Part shown: in pieces, positions 34,656 through 45,285 of the stretch | How positions within the stretch are numbered: the stretch's first letter is position 1 | Layout of the letters: each line of letters opens with the position of its first letter | Assembly: GCA_028564705.1 (NCBI GenBank) | Contig: JAPXFQ010002840.1 | Coordinates: forward strand, 1,450,001-1,514,000 | DNA from: Apricaphanius iberus | Lineage: Eukaryota > Chordata > Actinopteri > Cyprinodontiformes > Aphaniidae | Direction of reading: 5' to 3' | Length of the DNA stretch: 64,000 nt | Program-made: the position numbers and the translations under genes | The notes under the pieces: model-generated | Database searches by the model: none | Told to the model about the DNA's origin: nothing | What the model saw: only the letters and a program-made list of their open reading frames with translations

Positions 34656-35239
34656 TTATGGGCCAATTCTGATGTTGCTCACTGCATTCTCCCTTTACTT
34701 ATCTCTCTTCCTCTAATAAGCGCCTGTCTCTGGGCTGCTCTCCTATCACATGTTGCCACCTCAGCCATGTCAGCATCACATGCCGACAACATGGAGGAGA
34801 ACTTTAGGGCAAGCTGAGCTGAGGAAAAGCAGAGATCCTTGGTGCTCCTGTGTATTCTGATTGGTTTGGCCTTTCTATAAGTAACCCCTGTCCTTTCTGA
34901 AGCTGATGCCAGAGGCTGCTTTCTCCTTCCCTTCCCCTTTTCCATTTCTTGTAGCATGCCATTATCCTTTTTTTTATTCCTTTCAGTTTGAACGCTCTTT
35001 CCCATCTCATCTCTCATTAATGTGAACCACTAACCGTTTGATATGAACGTTTCAGCAATTTAATTTTACACTTTTTTCGTAACATTTTCAACAAATATTG
35101 GTGTAATTTACTACAAAGGCTTATAAAGTGGTAAAGATAACTGTTGCATTGCTTCAGCCTTAACAAGATAGTTACTTAATACATCCTATAACTTACCTGT
35201 GGAATGTTGCAAAGTGTGCATTTTGAATCTGTTGTGCAT
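34656..35239. other. intron, no feature recognised
   Basis: Pyrimidine-rich and AT-rich intron; nothing identified. Confidence 0.5.
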
Positions 35240-35770
35240 GCATGTCCTGTTCGAACAGAAATGATTCCCAGCTATCACTAAATTATGGTATTTAAAACAT
35301 TAATGGTTTGTCATATAGCTACCGTAGAAAAAAAATATACCAATGCATCTTTTAGTGAATCTTTTAAAAGCAAAAAGGTACAACTTCAAAGTAATTCAAG
35401 GTTGTTTTATTCTTAAATATGGGCAAAGTATTAATTAAGCATTGCTAAACAGTAGCACAATTTTTTTAAGTGGTTACGTTGTTTTCTACTGTAGCTATGT
35501 CTGCTTGTACTATTTTTTTATTATAAAAAAAACAAAACAATCAAATTTCAATTCAGTTCAATGCTTTATACTTATTATAGAACATAATAAAATCAAAATA
35601 ATGTCAGGAATTAAAAGGAGGGAATTTAGGATAAAAACAGTTATTTATTTATGCAGCTCAAACAACAACAAAAATTAATCATATGCACATATTTTTCTTG
35701 CTCAAAGTGTACTGAAAACTTATCGAACCAGGCTTTGAAACTCAGAAACATTGTCACACCCCTAACATTT
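35240..35770 (+). mobile_element. hAT-type element, 3' part
   Basis: TTCCCAGCTATCACTAAATT and GTTTTCTACTGTAGC..GCTTGTACTATT align with the element at 41774-43045. Right end CATTGTCACACCCCTAAC is the inverted form of the TAGGGGTGTAAC-type terminus. Confidence 0.55.
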
Positions 35771-36639
35771 ATAGAAATGTATAAAATCCCTGCCATATTT
35801 TTATTTAACTAATTACATTTGCTTGTTCCCTAAACTGAACTCTGTTTGGTATTTTGTGACGTTTGGCAGATTTTATATACCAACATGAGGAAAAACATTG
35901 ATTTTAATCCCAACCCACAGAAATGATAATGTTTGGAAGTGCATCCAGTCCTATGTTGAATCCTTTACCGTTTTTTTTAAACATCACAAGCGAAATGCTC
36001 CCCAAACACTAAGTATATATAATTATACAATGTCTTTGGTCCTGTTTGAATCTATTATAATTGTTTCTTTCTCTGATCTGTATGTCTGTTGTATTCATCT
36101 GCTTGAAACAAATCCTTACCTCAGCAGTAGTTCAGTTAAATTAATGTACGTTATGGTTCTGTTCACTGTTTATGTTATTACTACAGTTGACTGTTTGTTG
36201 TATAACTGTTACCTCCAGTACCTTGCAAAATCGATAATAGCCCTCGAACTTCAAACTTTTTTTTCACAATACAACCCTGAACTTCAATATATGTAATTAG
36301 GATTTTAATCTGATAGATTGATATTGGAGAACCAATATTAAGAAGACGGAGAAACAGGCAAAACAGGTTAGAGATAAAGCTGTGGTTTAGACCCTGTTTT
36401 AACCAGGCTTCTGCCGAAAAGCAGTATTCCATGCATTGGTCATGTCAAGCAGCTGTATTTTCTTAACCTTTATGCTGGGGAGCCCCAGCATCCCAGCTTC
36501 CTTTGGAAGAGAAGGTTAATTTTATATTCCATAAAGCGCTGAACCACAGCAGAAGCCATTTAGGCTTACTTTTCCCAATGGACCTTGTCTTTTATTAAAC
36601 ATTTAATAATTTAACATTAAGTAGCCTTGTTCAGTTAAT
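35771..36639. other. intron with a short Tc1-like fragment
   Basis: CCAGTACCTTGCAAAATCG..CTTCAAACTTTTTTTTCAC at 36214-36270 resembles the outer part of a fish DNA transposon. Nothing else seen. Confidence 0.35.
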
Positions 36640-36746
36640 ATGCTGGTGAAGGTTCTCAGTCATCCAGGTCATGGTAATCCAAAGGGTTTAAGTGGAGGCA
36701 ACTGGACTTTTTTTGGTTTTCTTGAAGACGTTTCACTTCTCATCTC

Positions 36747-37110
36747 ATGAACTCATACAATGGAACAACGCCAAGCCACTGGTTCAGGTATGTGGACGAC
36801 ACATGGGTCAGAATTCACACAAAAGAAGTAGAAAACTTTACCAAGCACACTAGGGAAGGTGCACCCAACAACCAACTGCATTTCTTGGACTGTGTTGTGC
36901 AAATTGAACAAGATGGAAATCTCCGCATTGAAGTCTACAGGAAACCAACTCACACATACCAATATTTGCATTTCGACTCACATCAGCCACTGGAGCACAA
37001 AATGTCAGGACTTTACAGCATCGGGCTGAGAACATACCCACAAAGACTGAAGGAAAAGGAAGAAAAACACATCAAGACAGCGCTCCAAAACTGCAGATAT
37101 CCTAACTAAG
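36747..37110 (+). pseudogene. Penelope-like reverse transcriptase, C-terminal part
   Basis: About 120 residues include FRYVDDTWVRIHTKEVENF, which contains the YVDD catalytic motif, then LHFLDCVVQIEQDGNLRIEV and YRKPTHTYQYLHFDSHQPLE. This block is characteristic of vertebrate Penelope-like elements. The N-terminal half of the polymerase is missing, so the copy is 5' truncated. The frame ends at 37110; homologous sequence continues with a shift to the MITE insertion. Confidence 0.8.
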
Positions 37111-37230
37111 CCTTTTGTGAAATCCACAAATAACTCTGAAAAAGCTACCAAAGCAGCTACCAGCCAAGAAAAAGCCAACAGGCGCAAAGGCACCGTCATA
37201 CCATACGTGGCAAGAGTCTCAGAGAAACGT

Positions 37231-37878
37231 AAGCCTGTTTTATGCTTCTGCGTTTTGACGGAGACGGATTGACGCAACGCCATTATCCGTCAACACAAGC
37301 GCTCTCCATCACCTAAGCAAGGACGCACCGAGTAATGGCACAATTTTTAACTATCCATCGACGGAGAGCGTATGGATCTGATTGGTCAGTTTCAGTAACA
37401 ACCAGAGATCGCTTCACCAGAATGGGGCTTTACAGTCGCTGTAATCAGTAGTTAATGCCGCGTTTGGCCACTATATGCTTTATATTGAAACGATTACTTA
37501 TCTGATGGGTTCTTTTAAAGATTTTGAACACAAGGAGTTGTAGGAAAACAACAAAAAACGGCTGCTGTGTTTTGTTTGCATGTGTTTCTAGATGATTCTA
37601 TAATCCACACTTGTAGTAAAAAGCTTTACAGCTTTCTGTCGTTGCTCCTTGAGGAAGAAATGCGTTCACAAGCCTAGAAAGAAACAGAAGCGGCGCTGTG
37701 TGATAGTAGGCAGAGACGCCATGAAAACTTAGCGCCCCCTGCTGTCCTGGTCGAGCAACCCTAAAAAAACAATAGAGAATGCAGTGGAAGAGCGGAGTAC
37801 TATAAACAGAAAACGTCTCCATCAATATGTCTGCGTCTGAGTGCAAATTTGCGGTCGGAGAAGCATAAAGTAGGCTTT
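37231..37878. mobile_element. MITE inserted in the Penelope-like element
   Basis: Inverted ends AGCCTGTTTTATGCTTCTGC and, reverse-complemented, AAAGCCTACTTTATGCTTCT. Before it the Penelope frame reads VIPYVARVSEK; after it RRILSNQH resumes. Left and right flanks share only a 2-3 base TA-containing duplication. Relatives lie at 5655 and 7493. Confidence 0.8.
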
Positions 37879-37879
37879 A

Positions 37880-38420
37880 GAAGAATCCTTTCCAACCAAC
37901 ATCCCAGTGAACTTCAAACCCAACAACACCCTCAGACAGAAATCGGTCCATCCGAAAGACAAAACACCCAAGCAGAAGCTAAGTGGCGTCGTTTATGCAG
38001 TCCAGTGTAGTGAGGACTGTCCAGAACTTTACATTGGGGAAGAAAAACCAACAATTACACAAACAAATGGCACAAAACAGGAGGGCCACCGGTTCAGGCC
38101 AAGACTCTGCAGTCCACCTACATCTGAAGGACAAGGGACACACTTTTGAAAATTAAAAAGTACACATTTTAAACAAGGATGATAGATGGTTTGAGAGAGG
38201 AGTGAAGGAAGCCATCTATGCTAAACGTGAAAAACCCACTTTGAATAGGGGTGGGGGTCTTATGTTCCAATTGTCCAATACATATAGTGCAGCCTTAAAT
38301 CGTATACCCAAACAGTTACGGCTTAGGTCGCACAGGCCTGCATGTAATCAACACGACGACTCCCTCTCAATGGAGGCCAACGACCCACCAGGGAATGGGG
38401 AGGCGGGCGACCAAAAGTAG
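37880..38420 (+). pseudogene. Penelope-like GIY-YIG endonuclease domain
   Basis: After the MITE the sequence reads NFKPNNTLRQKSVHPKDKTP then GVVYAVQCSEDCPELYIGE, a GIY-YIG nuclease core (VVYAV...CPELYIG) with the Cys residues usual for Penelope-like elements. Frame breaks follow GEEKPT and again near 38150. The C-terminal part, VKEAIYAKREKPTLNRGGG (from about 38199), ends near 38420. This domain normally nicks target DNA for priming; three or more frame breaks inactivate it. Confidence 0.82.
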
Positions 38421-38664
38421 TATTGGCTCTTTTAAATAACAATAGAGAGCCACAGTTTATAAGCTTGATTTCTCCTAAAGTCCACTCAGAATTGAGAAAG
38501 CTCCTCGGATGAGAAGTGAAACGTCTTCAAGAAACCAAAAAAAAGTCCTGCAAGTTGCCTGCACTTAAACCCTTTGGATGACTTTTTCAGTTAAGTTATA
38601 CGGTCAAATGCCAAAATACAAGTACATTTAAATCCATAGCCTTATACACACTTCACATCAGCTT

Positions 38665-38745
38665 CAACACACCATGTCCATTGTAAAGCATGGTGAGGGT
38701 AGCATCATGCTGATGGATGCCTTTCTGGAGGGATAGCAAAGCTTG
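38665..38745 (+). mobile_element. Tc1-like transposase fragment (middle)
   Basis: TIVKHGEGSIMLMDAF corresponds to the TVKHGGGSIMLWG.F motif between the second and third catalytic residues of Tc1-like transposases. Confidence 0.5.
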
Positions 38746-39784
38746 TCAGAATTTATGAGAAAATAGGCGGAGCTATATAAAACTTAAAGGATATAAAAAG
38801 TATTTGTAAGGTCTAATCGAAATGCATCTCCATCCGATGTAAGTAGCAGCTCAGGGGTTAAATATATTGCAATACATTTTTTTAAGTTTTTATTTTTAAT
38901 AAAACTATTGTGCAAATTATGTTTAAAAATTCCTTTGACTTCACACGTACCTTTTCTTGCTCAGTGACATAAAACATTCAATAAATTCACCAGTGAGTTT
39001 GTAATAAGACAAAATGTGAAAAAGTTTAATTTTCTTTGACTTCACTCCAAAATGTAAAAGTAAATCCCCAAATAATCTGTAGCTCAGCATTAATTGGATT
39101 TGCGTAACAGATCTTAGGTTGCAGGACAAAGATAAAACCAGTTATAAGATTACCGATAATACCTAAATAACTTGGTGAGGAGAAAAAGTTTGAAAATCTT
39201 TGCAGTAAGCTGAATTGTTGATAATTTTTTAATCTAGATGATTCTATTGATGAGAATAGTTAAAGTTGCAAGGAACTTACTGTCGTTTTTTGACACTGTT
39301 GTAAAAGTTGCTGTTAGCTAACAAGCAAAAACATTTTTACTCTGTCTTGTAAAAAATATTTTACATAAAATGTCATTTTCTCTAACATACTTCCTTTCAG
39401 CTATTTCCATTTACAATTTGTTTGCTCTGTTTGTATTTTGTCTTGTCCTTTACGTCTGTTATTAGATATACTCTAACCATAACATTTCTCACTGACCTAA
39501 AGGCACACATATGATACATTGTCATCTTCAAGCACTTAAAAAAAGTTTTTGTATTGGCTGTACTGATATTTGACAATACATATGAAATTATATAGTTTGT
39601 ATTAAATTCAAAGATTGAAAAACATTTTTTTCTTAGTGTCTAAAGTCAAACCACAATAAACTTCTCTTGTTTTAGGTCAGTTAGAAAGACTAATTCATCA
39701 TGCCACCATAATGAATGAGAGAATACGTCCGAGTTACTTATTTTGTGATTATTATATGGAAATATTGAGGTAACATCTAAAGAT
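38746..39784. other. AT-rich intron, possibly inserted in a Tc1-like remnant
   Basis: No coding signal. It separates two Tc1-like motifs that are adjacent in intact elements, so it may include a later insertion. Confidence 0.35.
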
Positions 39785-39950
39785 ATCAGCCAGTTCGGGT
39801 ACAAATTGCTCTTCTAATGGTCTAAACATACAGCTAAAATTCCCTCAGGAAGACAAAGTCAACGTTTTGGTCTCGCCATCACACAGCCCTGATATCAGTC
39901 TGAGAGAGAATTTGTGGGCAGATCTGAAAAGGTGTTTGACCCAAGTAATA
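39785..39950 (+). mobile_element. Tc1-like transposase fragment (C-terminal)
   Basis: VNVLVSPSHSPDISLRENLW followed by ADLKR matches the SPDLNPIENLW..LK motif holding the last catalytic acidic residue of Tc1-like transposases; the Glu is kept. Confidence 0.55.
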
Positions 39951-40329
39951 CACTTCAAACGCAAAGCAACCAAGTACTGAGGAAATATTAAAATTTTTCA
40001 TGTTGTAGAAATTCATAAACACATCTCCGATACATTCTTTAATTAATTATTGTCCCATTTATTAAATAGAAATACTTTCAGTAATTCTAACAAACCTTAA
40101 ACAAGAAGTTTGATCTGATTTAAACTTCATACAGAAAGAAACATCTTGTTTTTTCAGTGTATGTAATCCTCTTGGCTTTAACTGCATGTAAAACAAAAAT
40201 CAGAAATCATTTTTTGAATGCAAACGTCCTTATTGAGTAAATCTCGAGTTACATATTCATAAGGCCAAAAAGAAATGAATGTGGACCTCCTAAAAGAGTA
40301 CTGTAGATCCTTATCGTAAGTGGGTAGGC

Positions 40330-40700
40330 TACAGTGCCTTTTCCAGTCGTGCCGTGGTGTCTAGAACTGCTGTATGCTGCCTCCTTTGCAAAGCATCAGG
40401 AGACAAATTGTTTGCAAGCAAACCGGACCTTAAGCGCAAGTTTTCAAAACCTAGGGAGAGTAAAAATAATCAGATATGTCAACAAGCGTCCCTGGGTCTC
40501 AAAGACAGCCATGAGAGTTCTTCGTCGTGGAGGATTCAAAGATCAACTTGCAAGACAAACTCCACAGGTGTAAAAAAAAAAACAATGCAACAACTCTCAA
40601 CTAAGGTTTGTCCGTGGACATTTGAAACATGCTGATGTGTTTTGGATGACTATTCTTTGGTCTGAAGAGACTAAACTTGAGCGCTGGGCGGAGGGATGTT
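40330..40700 (+). mobile_element. second Tc1-like fragment (N-terminal to middle)
   Basis: HADVFWMTILWSEETKLERW near 40629-40690 matches FW..VLWSDETK of Tc1-like transposases, preceded by a degraded region (KRPWVSK). It lies after the C-terminal fragment, so it is a separate copy. Confidence 0.45.
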
Positions 40701-41294
40701 ACTTCTGTTTGAAGATGTAGAATAAAATCAACTGGTCGAACTTTGTGGAAAGTCGGGCTTTGTTCTTTTGGAAGCAGTATAAGTATGGACAGTTTTATAT
40801 GTCCTTCATTCCAATAATTATGACTTTAACTGTGGCTGCAAAGATGGAAACACAAGTCATCAGATTGCCAAAATCGCTGTCAAATCAAAACCCACTTTAT
40901 TTAGTTTTGTCTTGGAGTCTTATCACAAAGCGTTCGACTGGGACATTCAGTTGCATGAGCATGAAGTACAGATCATTATAGCATTTTTTTGAAATTGCAT
41001 TTTTGTTATTGATTTTTTGTGTTTTGATTGTCTGAAAGTTGGTCTGAGCAATGTTTTGGCTGCTTACATTTTAGAGTGATGCATTCACTGCTCCTCTTTA
41101 TGCCTGAAATCCCTACCCCATCTTACGTAAGATTTTTTTTTGAATGTATAAAACTTGTATAAATTGTTGATGTTTTCTCGCTCTCTACCACCTCCTCACA
41201 CCTTTGCTCTCCCTTGTTCAGCACTTCTAGTCTCACTCCTGGTCTTCCTTATCCTAGTTTAACCTATACTCCTCCTCCTCCTTCCACCCTGCAG
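40701..41294. other. intron before cttnbp2 ankyrin exon
   Basis: No feature recognised apart from a CT-rich acceptor region (41180-41294). Confidence 0.5.
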
Positions 41295-41588
41295 GCTGGT
41301 GTCCCTCCATAGTCTCCTCTCTAAGTAGCGGTGGGCCTGCTGCCCTGGACAGTAGGCACCTCCTCCTCCTCCAAGCTGCTTCCCAGGGAAATGTCACTTT
41401 ATTGTCAATGCTGCTTAACCAACCAGACTCGAACGGAACCACCATAGGTATCACTTCTATCGCCTCATCCCCTGAAATCACCTCTACCACTACTTTGGAA
41501 AATACTCCCAATCTTCTTGACCCAGACCTCCACCTCAGTCACAACCAAACTTCTGCCTTGTTTGCTGCTGCTCAGAATGGACAAACAG
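41295..41588 (+). CDS. cttnbp2: cttnbp2 exon: start of ankyrin region
   Basis: A CCCTGCAG acceptor precedes the exon and GTAAGT follows it. It enters and leaves in phase 1 (294 bases), so it fits the phase-1 end of the large exon. The translation includes [19 protein letters not shown], then [20 protein letters not shown] (the first ankyrin-like helix pair), a Ser/Thr-rich linker ([16 protein letters not shown]) and [13 protein letters not shown], which begins the next ankyrin repeat. GW..S and [12 protein letters not shown] are signatures of CTTNBP2 just before its ankyrin array. The linker between the two ankyrin helices looks longer than I recall in mammals, which may be a fish-specific expansion. 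Because the length is divisible by three, skipping this exon would keep the frame. Confidence 0.93.
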
Positions 41589-42088
41589 GTAAGTGAAACT
41601 TCACTTGTAGTAATATATTTGGTCAAAACCTGATGATTCTGTCAGTTTGCTCACTCATAACTCCAAAACTTGCATGTTTACCTTGAATTTCATCGATATT
41701 GCAGTATGTAGCAATTTAATCGCTAACTATGCCAGGCTGTCAAAAGTTTTGGTGAAGCAGATACAAGATTTATTGGTGTAACATTGCAATTATTCGTATT
41801 CCTATTTTTCGGTATGGCCCCTTGGAGCATCGTGTATTGAACGAGTACAGCTCTTTCGTGCAGAGTGTTTGTGCGCAGAACTCAGAGAACAGTACAGTGT
41901 TCTGCAGCGCAACTTTAAAAAGTGTCACACAGAAAAGGCTCCCAGCTATCACTAAACCTCTATGGTTTCTCATGCAGCTATAGTAGGAAAAGAAAGATTG
42001 ACCAAACCACAAATTTGTCACTAAATGCCTCCTTCAACTACAATAATAAAAACGCTCTGCGCATGAACCGAATGACTCATGTAAAACA

Positions 42089-42295
42089 ATGTCAAGCTCA
42101 ATGGAAACATCACTGATACTAAAGGAAAAACAGCTGACGTCCATGTGGCTACCAGTAGCAACTAATCAGTCCAAACTCCTTATTTTGGATAAAACCCGAG
42201 TCAACAGAATCCCAGCTGAAACGATTTTCCCAACAGCTGCCCATGCTGCATTCAAGTATCGCTTGGAAATGACGTCAAAATATCTAAACAACTCG
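42089..42295 (+). repeat. unnamed dispersed repeat, copy 3 (inverted)
   Basis: + strand translation METSLILKEKQLTSMWLPVA..NQSKLLILDK is close to the - strand translation of 16445-16660. It sits inside a hAT-type element. Confidence 0.65.
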
Positions 42296-42340
42296 TAATA
42301 TTTTTATGTAAATGCCTAAACATTATATAAACACCTCTAA

Positions 42341-42785
42341 TGCTGCGTTCAGACCGCAGGCTTTGTCAGCGTCAGGAACGTCAAGATTACATGTTAAGTC
42401 TACGGTTGAGGCCGTTGGAGGTGCGTCGCTCTCTCTGCGGCGCTTTGTGAGCTTTGGCTCTGTCAACTTTTCAAGCTTTTCCTGCGTTTCAAGCTTCAAA
42501 GCGCTTAACGCTAGCAACCTAGAAGTTCAGCTAGTTTAACTTTTGACGGTATTAACGTTCTTGACGCAGCACAGCAACCAATCAGAGCGACTCACTGTAA
42601 TGAAGTTGCCCGACGTCGACGCTGCCTAGCCAACCACGATCCATTATGTTTAAAACATCCAGCAGAGAAAGGCCCGCCTACGAGTTTTACTAGCTTCAGC
42701 TTAAAAATGTATCTGTATATGCATCGAACTAGTCGCTTTATGAGCATTGCCTGATGCTGACAAAGCTTACAGTCTGAACGCATCA
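42341..42785. mobile_element. Harbinger-like MITE
   Basis: About 37-bp inverted ends: TGCTGCGTTCAGACCGCAGG..TTTGTCAGCGTCAGG and, reverse-complemented, TGATGCGTTCAGACTGTAAG..TTTGTCAGCATCAGG. Flanked by TAA and TGA, possibly an eroded 3-bp duplication. Confidence 0.8.
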
Positions 42786-43489
42786 TGAAAAATAAAACTG
42801 ACGTAATTGGTTATATTGTTTTCTACTCCGGCCTGCTTGTATTATTTGATTATTATTATTATTTTTTTTATTTTTTTTATGCAATCAGCTTTCCAGTCAG
42901 TTTTTGAAGTTAAAGAACACAATGAAATTTGGTTAATTTTAGAAATTTGAAGGAGAGAATTCAGCAGAAAAGGCTCTTTGTTTAATGCTGATCAAAGTAT
43001 ACCAAAATTAAACCGAATCACGATGTTTGTGTACCATTAAAAACTACTATTTACATGATTGTTTCTTTATTACAGGTTATTTAGTTTTTCATGAACTAAT
43101 AATAAATTTAAAAAAAGATTTGCTACTAAAATTATTTTCTGCCATGCAGAAATCTTTGTTGTTGAAGATCTCCCAAATGTTAGACAGAATGTTAGTACAG
43201 ACACAAAGATATGAAATATATTGTAGCTTCTTGTATTGAACTACTGACCAATTATCAGTTCTTCACTTCATTACACTCCAAGAAATATAAAAATCACTCA
43301 ATAATCAATTTACGTAGAGATAGTTCCCTTGCAGCCTGGTAAAAAAAAAACTAAAAAATACAGAAACAATTGTTTTACAATACTGGCAAAAAAGCACACA
43401 AATCTAGGGAAAACATGAGTCTAAATATAAATTTTATAAGACAATAATACAAGTGTTTAGCTGTCGGCTGGAAAAATCCAATCCCTAAT

Positions 43490-43985
43490 CTATTAAGATT
43501 AAGGGTCTGGCAACGAGTAATGAAAAGGGCCAAACTCGAGGGGCGGAGCCAAGCTTGCATTTAAAACTCTCACTGCACGTAATTTGATAACGCCACGACC
43601 AATCACAACAATGCACGGTGTGACATATCCAGACCTACCAGCGGAGCTAAGTGGTAGATTAAACTCTTGCCGTATCCAGTTGGCAAAACAGCAAAAACGT
43701 ACTTCTTGCAGAGGAACAATTCGAGCGCCGTTGTTAGATTTTTAGATTAAAAGCCAAGTCTAACTCCTTCAGCCACTGTTTACTAAATGATTTCAGACAT
43801 CGCAGCGCTGTTGTCATCAGTTTAGCTCTCCTCTGGCCCGCCTAGATCAGATACACCGATTTCATTGGTTCCCCGAACTTCTCACATAATGCAGTAACGT
43901 ACATCATTCCTCAAAGCCACAGCGTCTTGCAGAGAAAATTCAAACTGTGCACTCGCGAGACCTCTGGATTTCCAGGGTAGTTTAG
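43490..43985 (-). mobile_element. degraded DNA transposon with helicase gene remnant
   Basis: Outer sequences AGGGTCTGGCAACGAG (left) and CCTCTGGATTTCCAGGGTA (right) resemble ends of a fish DNA transposon; a reverse-strand helicase fragment lies inside. Superfamily not established. Confidence 0.5.
43622..43745 (-). pseudogene. RecQ-like SF2 helicase fragment (Walker A)
   Basis: The - strand reads TTALELFLCKKYVFAVLPTG followed by YGKSLIYHLAPLV. PTGYGKS is a Walker A (motif I) and the surrounding Q..AL..FL...V.AVLPTG.GKSL.Y.LAPL pattern is that of RecQ-type helicases. Only about 35 residues remain, with stops on both sides. Helicase-coding DNA transposons (for example some Academ and Kolobok types) are known; the parent element here is not identified. 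Confidence 0.6.
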
Positions 43986-44046
43986 CTAACCTTTCTGAAT
44001 GGGTAATGGCTCTCTAAGGCCAACACACAATACATGGGTAACATCT

Positions 44047-44254
44047 GTACACTCAGAAAAATGACTCATTAAATTAACACTAATTAAATGATGGCAGTTT
44101 TTCCATACAATAAATATGGGCTGGTTCAAGCAATTTCTATTAGATTAAATGTCCCATATATGTATGAATTTAGTGGAACCAGCATATCTTTATTGGATGG
44201 AAAAACTGCTATCATTTAAATTGTGTTAATCCTTTGACATTTTTTTGAGAGTAC
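44047..44254. mobile_element. small fold-back MITE
   Basis: About 205 bases that are nearly self-complementary: ACTCAGAAAAATGACTCATT..GCAGTTTTTCCATACAATAA pairs with TTATTGGATGGAAAAACTGC..CATTTTTTTGAGAGT. Centre near 44150. Confidence 0.7.
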
Positions 44255-45189
44255 TTAAAGAAAGGGGGGTTGAAAAGATAAGTTAACTGTAGCAGCTGAC
44301 TGATTTCTTAAATGAGACTAATCAATAAAATAATTTATTCAGTATAAGTCTCAAACACTCTGTTAGAATGGAGGTAAAGGAGCTTAAATCATACACAGAA
44401 TAGCTTATTTAATTGTCTTAATTAAGAGAATCATAATATTATTTTCGCCCTAGTCACTAAAACAATTATTAAATGACCTTTTAGCTGTCACATGATTATA
44501 TTTTAATTGTTAATTAAGAAAGAACTTAACATACCTAGATGCAATCTAAGGGGAATTTCTAAGAAGAGTTAATCACGAATGTTCACATTAGGCCTATATT
44601 TAGTATATTAAAGGTTAACCTAAACTGTCTTTCTCTGAAACGTAAACACAATGTTTCCATGTTTAATTCTAATTTTCAAATAATCCGTCTTAAATCTGGG
44701 GAAAAGTTTGGAAGGATTCAGAACAAGAATTCAAACGGAGAAAGATTTGCTGGAGTCGGGCTTGTTCTGTTGCCAGAACACAGCCTAATCATAGAATGGG
44801 ATGAGGAAAACCTCCAGTTGGATCAGGTGCTGCTTCCTTTCTTGGAACCAGCTTGGCTTTAGGTCCAGGGCCCAGAAGCTAGCGGCTCTGGTTTCTCTTT
44901 GACTGGAAGAAAGTGCCAACCTTGGCTTGCAGGTGCTGTATGCCTAGGGAGGTTAAACTCTGAGGCCCAAAGGCTTTTTGGCAAGCTAGCTTCATAGTTC
45001 ATGTCTTTGTGTACGTTGCTTTGCGCACTGCCATGCAGTTAAAACAGGAAGGGGCTGGAGCTGCAGAATATACTGTAAACGTGTCGTTGTTGCAACGTCC
45101 GAGTAGGGATTAGCATATATTGAGAAGTGCTTTACAAGTGCTGTATTGTAATTAATTATTTTTAAAATTGATTTTGTTTTTTTTGTGTG
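44255..45189. other. intron, no feature recognised
   Basis: No coding or repeat feature identified. Confidence 0.5.
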
Positions 45190-45285
45190 TTTTTTCTTAA
45201 TTTATGCAACTGTGAAGCACTTTGAATTGCCTTGTGTATGAGTTGTGCTCTACAAATAAACTTGCCTTGCCTTGCCTTGGTCCGC
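45190..45285 (+). mobile_element. LINE 3' tail
   Basis: GTGAAGCACTTTGAATTGCC..TCTACAAATAAACTTGCCTTGCC ends in a (TTGCC)n tail, the typical 3' end of fish L2-type LINEs. Compare 53095-53155. Confidence 0.65.

Larger units (their letters stand above)
36645..38580 (+). mobile_element. Penelope-like element split by a MITE
   Basis: Reverse transcriptase and GIY-YIG endonuclease remnants lie in the right order. Inverted terminal stretches of about 66-72 bases flank the element: left 36678-36744 (CTTGAAGACGTTTCACTTCT) and right 38508-38579 (AGAAGTGAAACGTCTTCAAG). Inverted or tandem end arrangements are a known habit of Penelope-like elements. A MITE at 37231-37878 interrupts the coding region. Confidence 0.85.
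41774..43045. mobile_element. hAT-type non-autonomous element carrying nested repeats
   Basis: Left end TGGTGTAACATTGCAATTAT..TTTTTCGGTATGG, right end reverse complement AATGGTACACAAACATCGTG..GGTTTAATT, both eroded forms of a GGTGTAACGGTACAC-type terminus. It contains the unnamed repeat (42089-42295) and a Harbinger MITE (42341-42785). Related 3' part at 35240-35770. Confidence 0.6.

Noticed and set aside
34312..34716. 134-residue alternative + frame overlapping the large cttnbp2 exon
   Set aside because: It is an out-of-frame shadow of the conserved Pro-rich coding sequence.
36181..36432. Possible small genes in the intron before the Penelope-like element
   Set aside because: AT-rich chance frames without conserved motifs.
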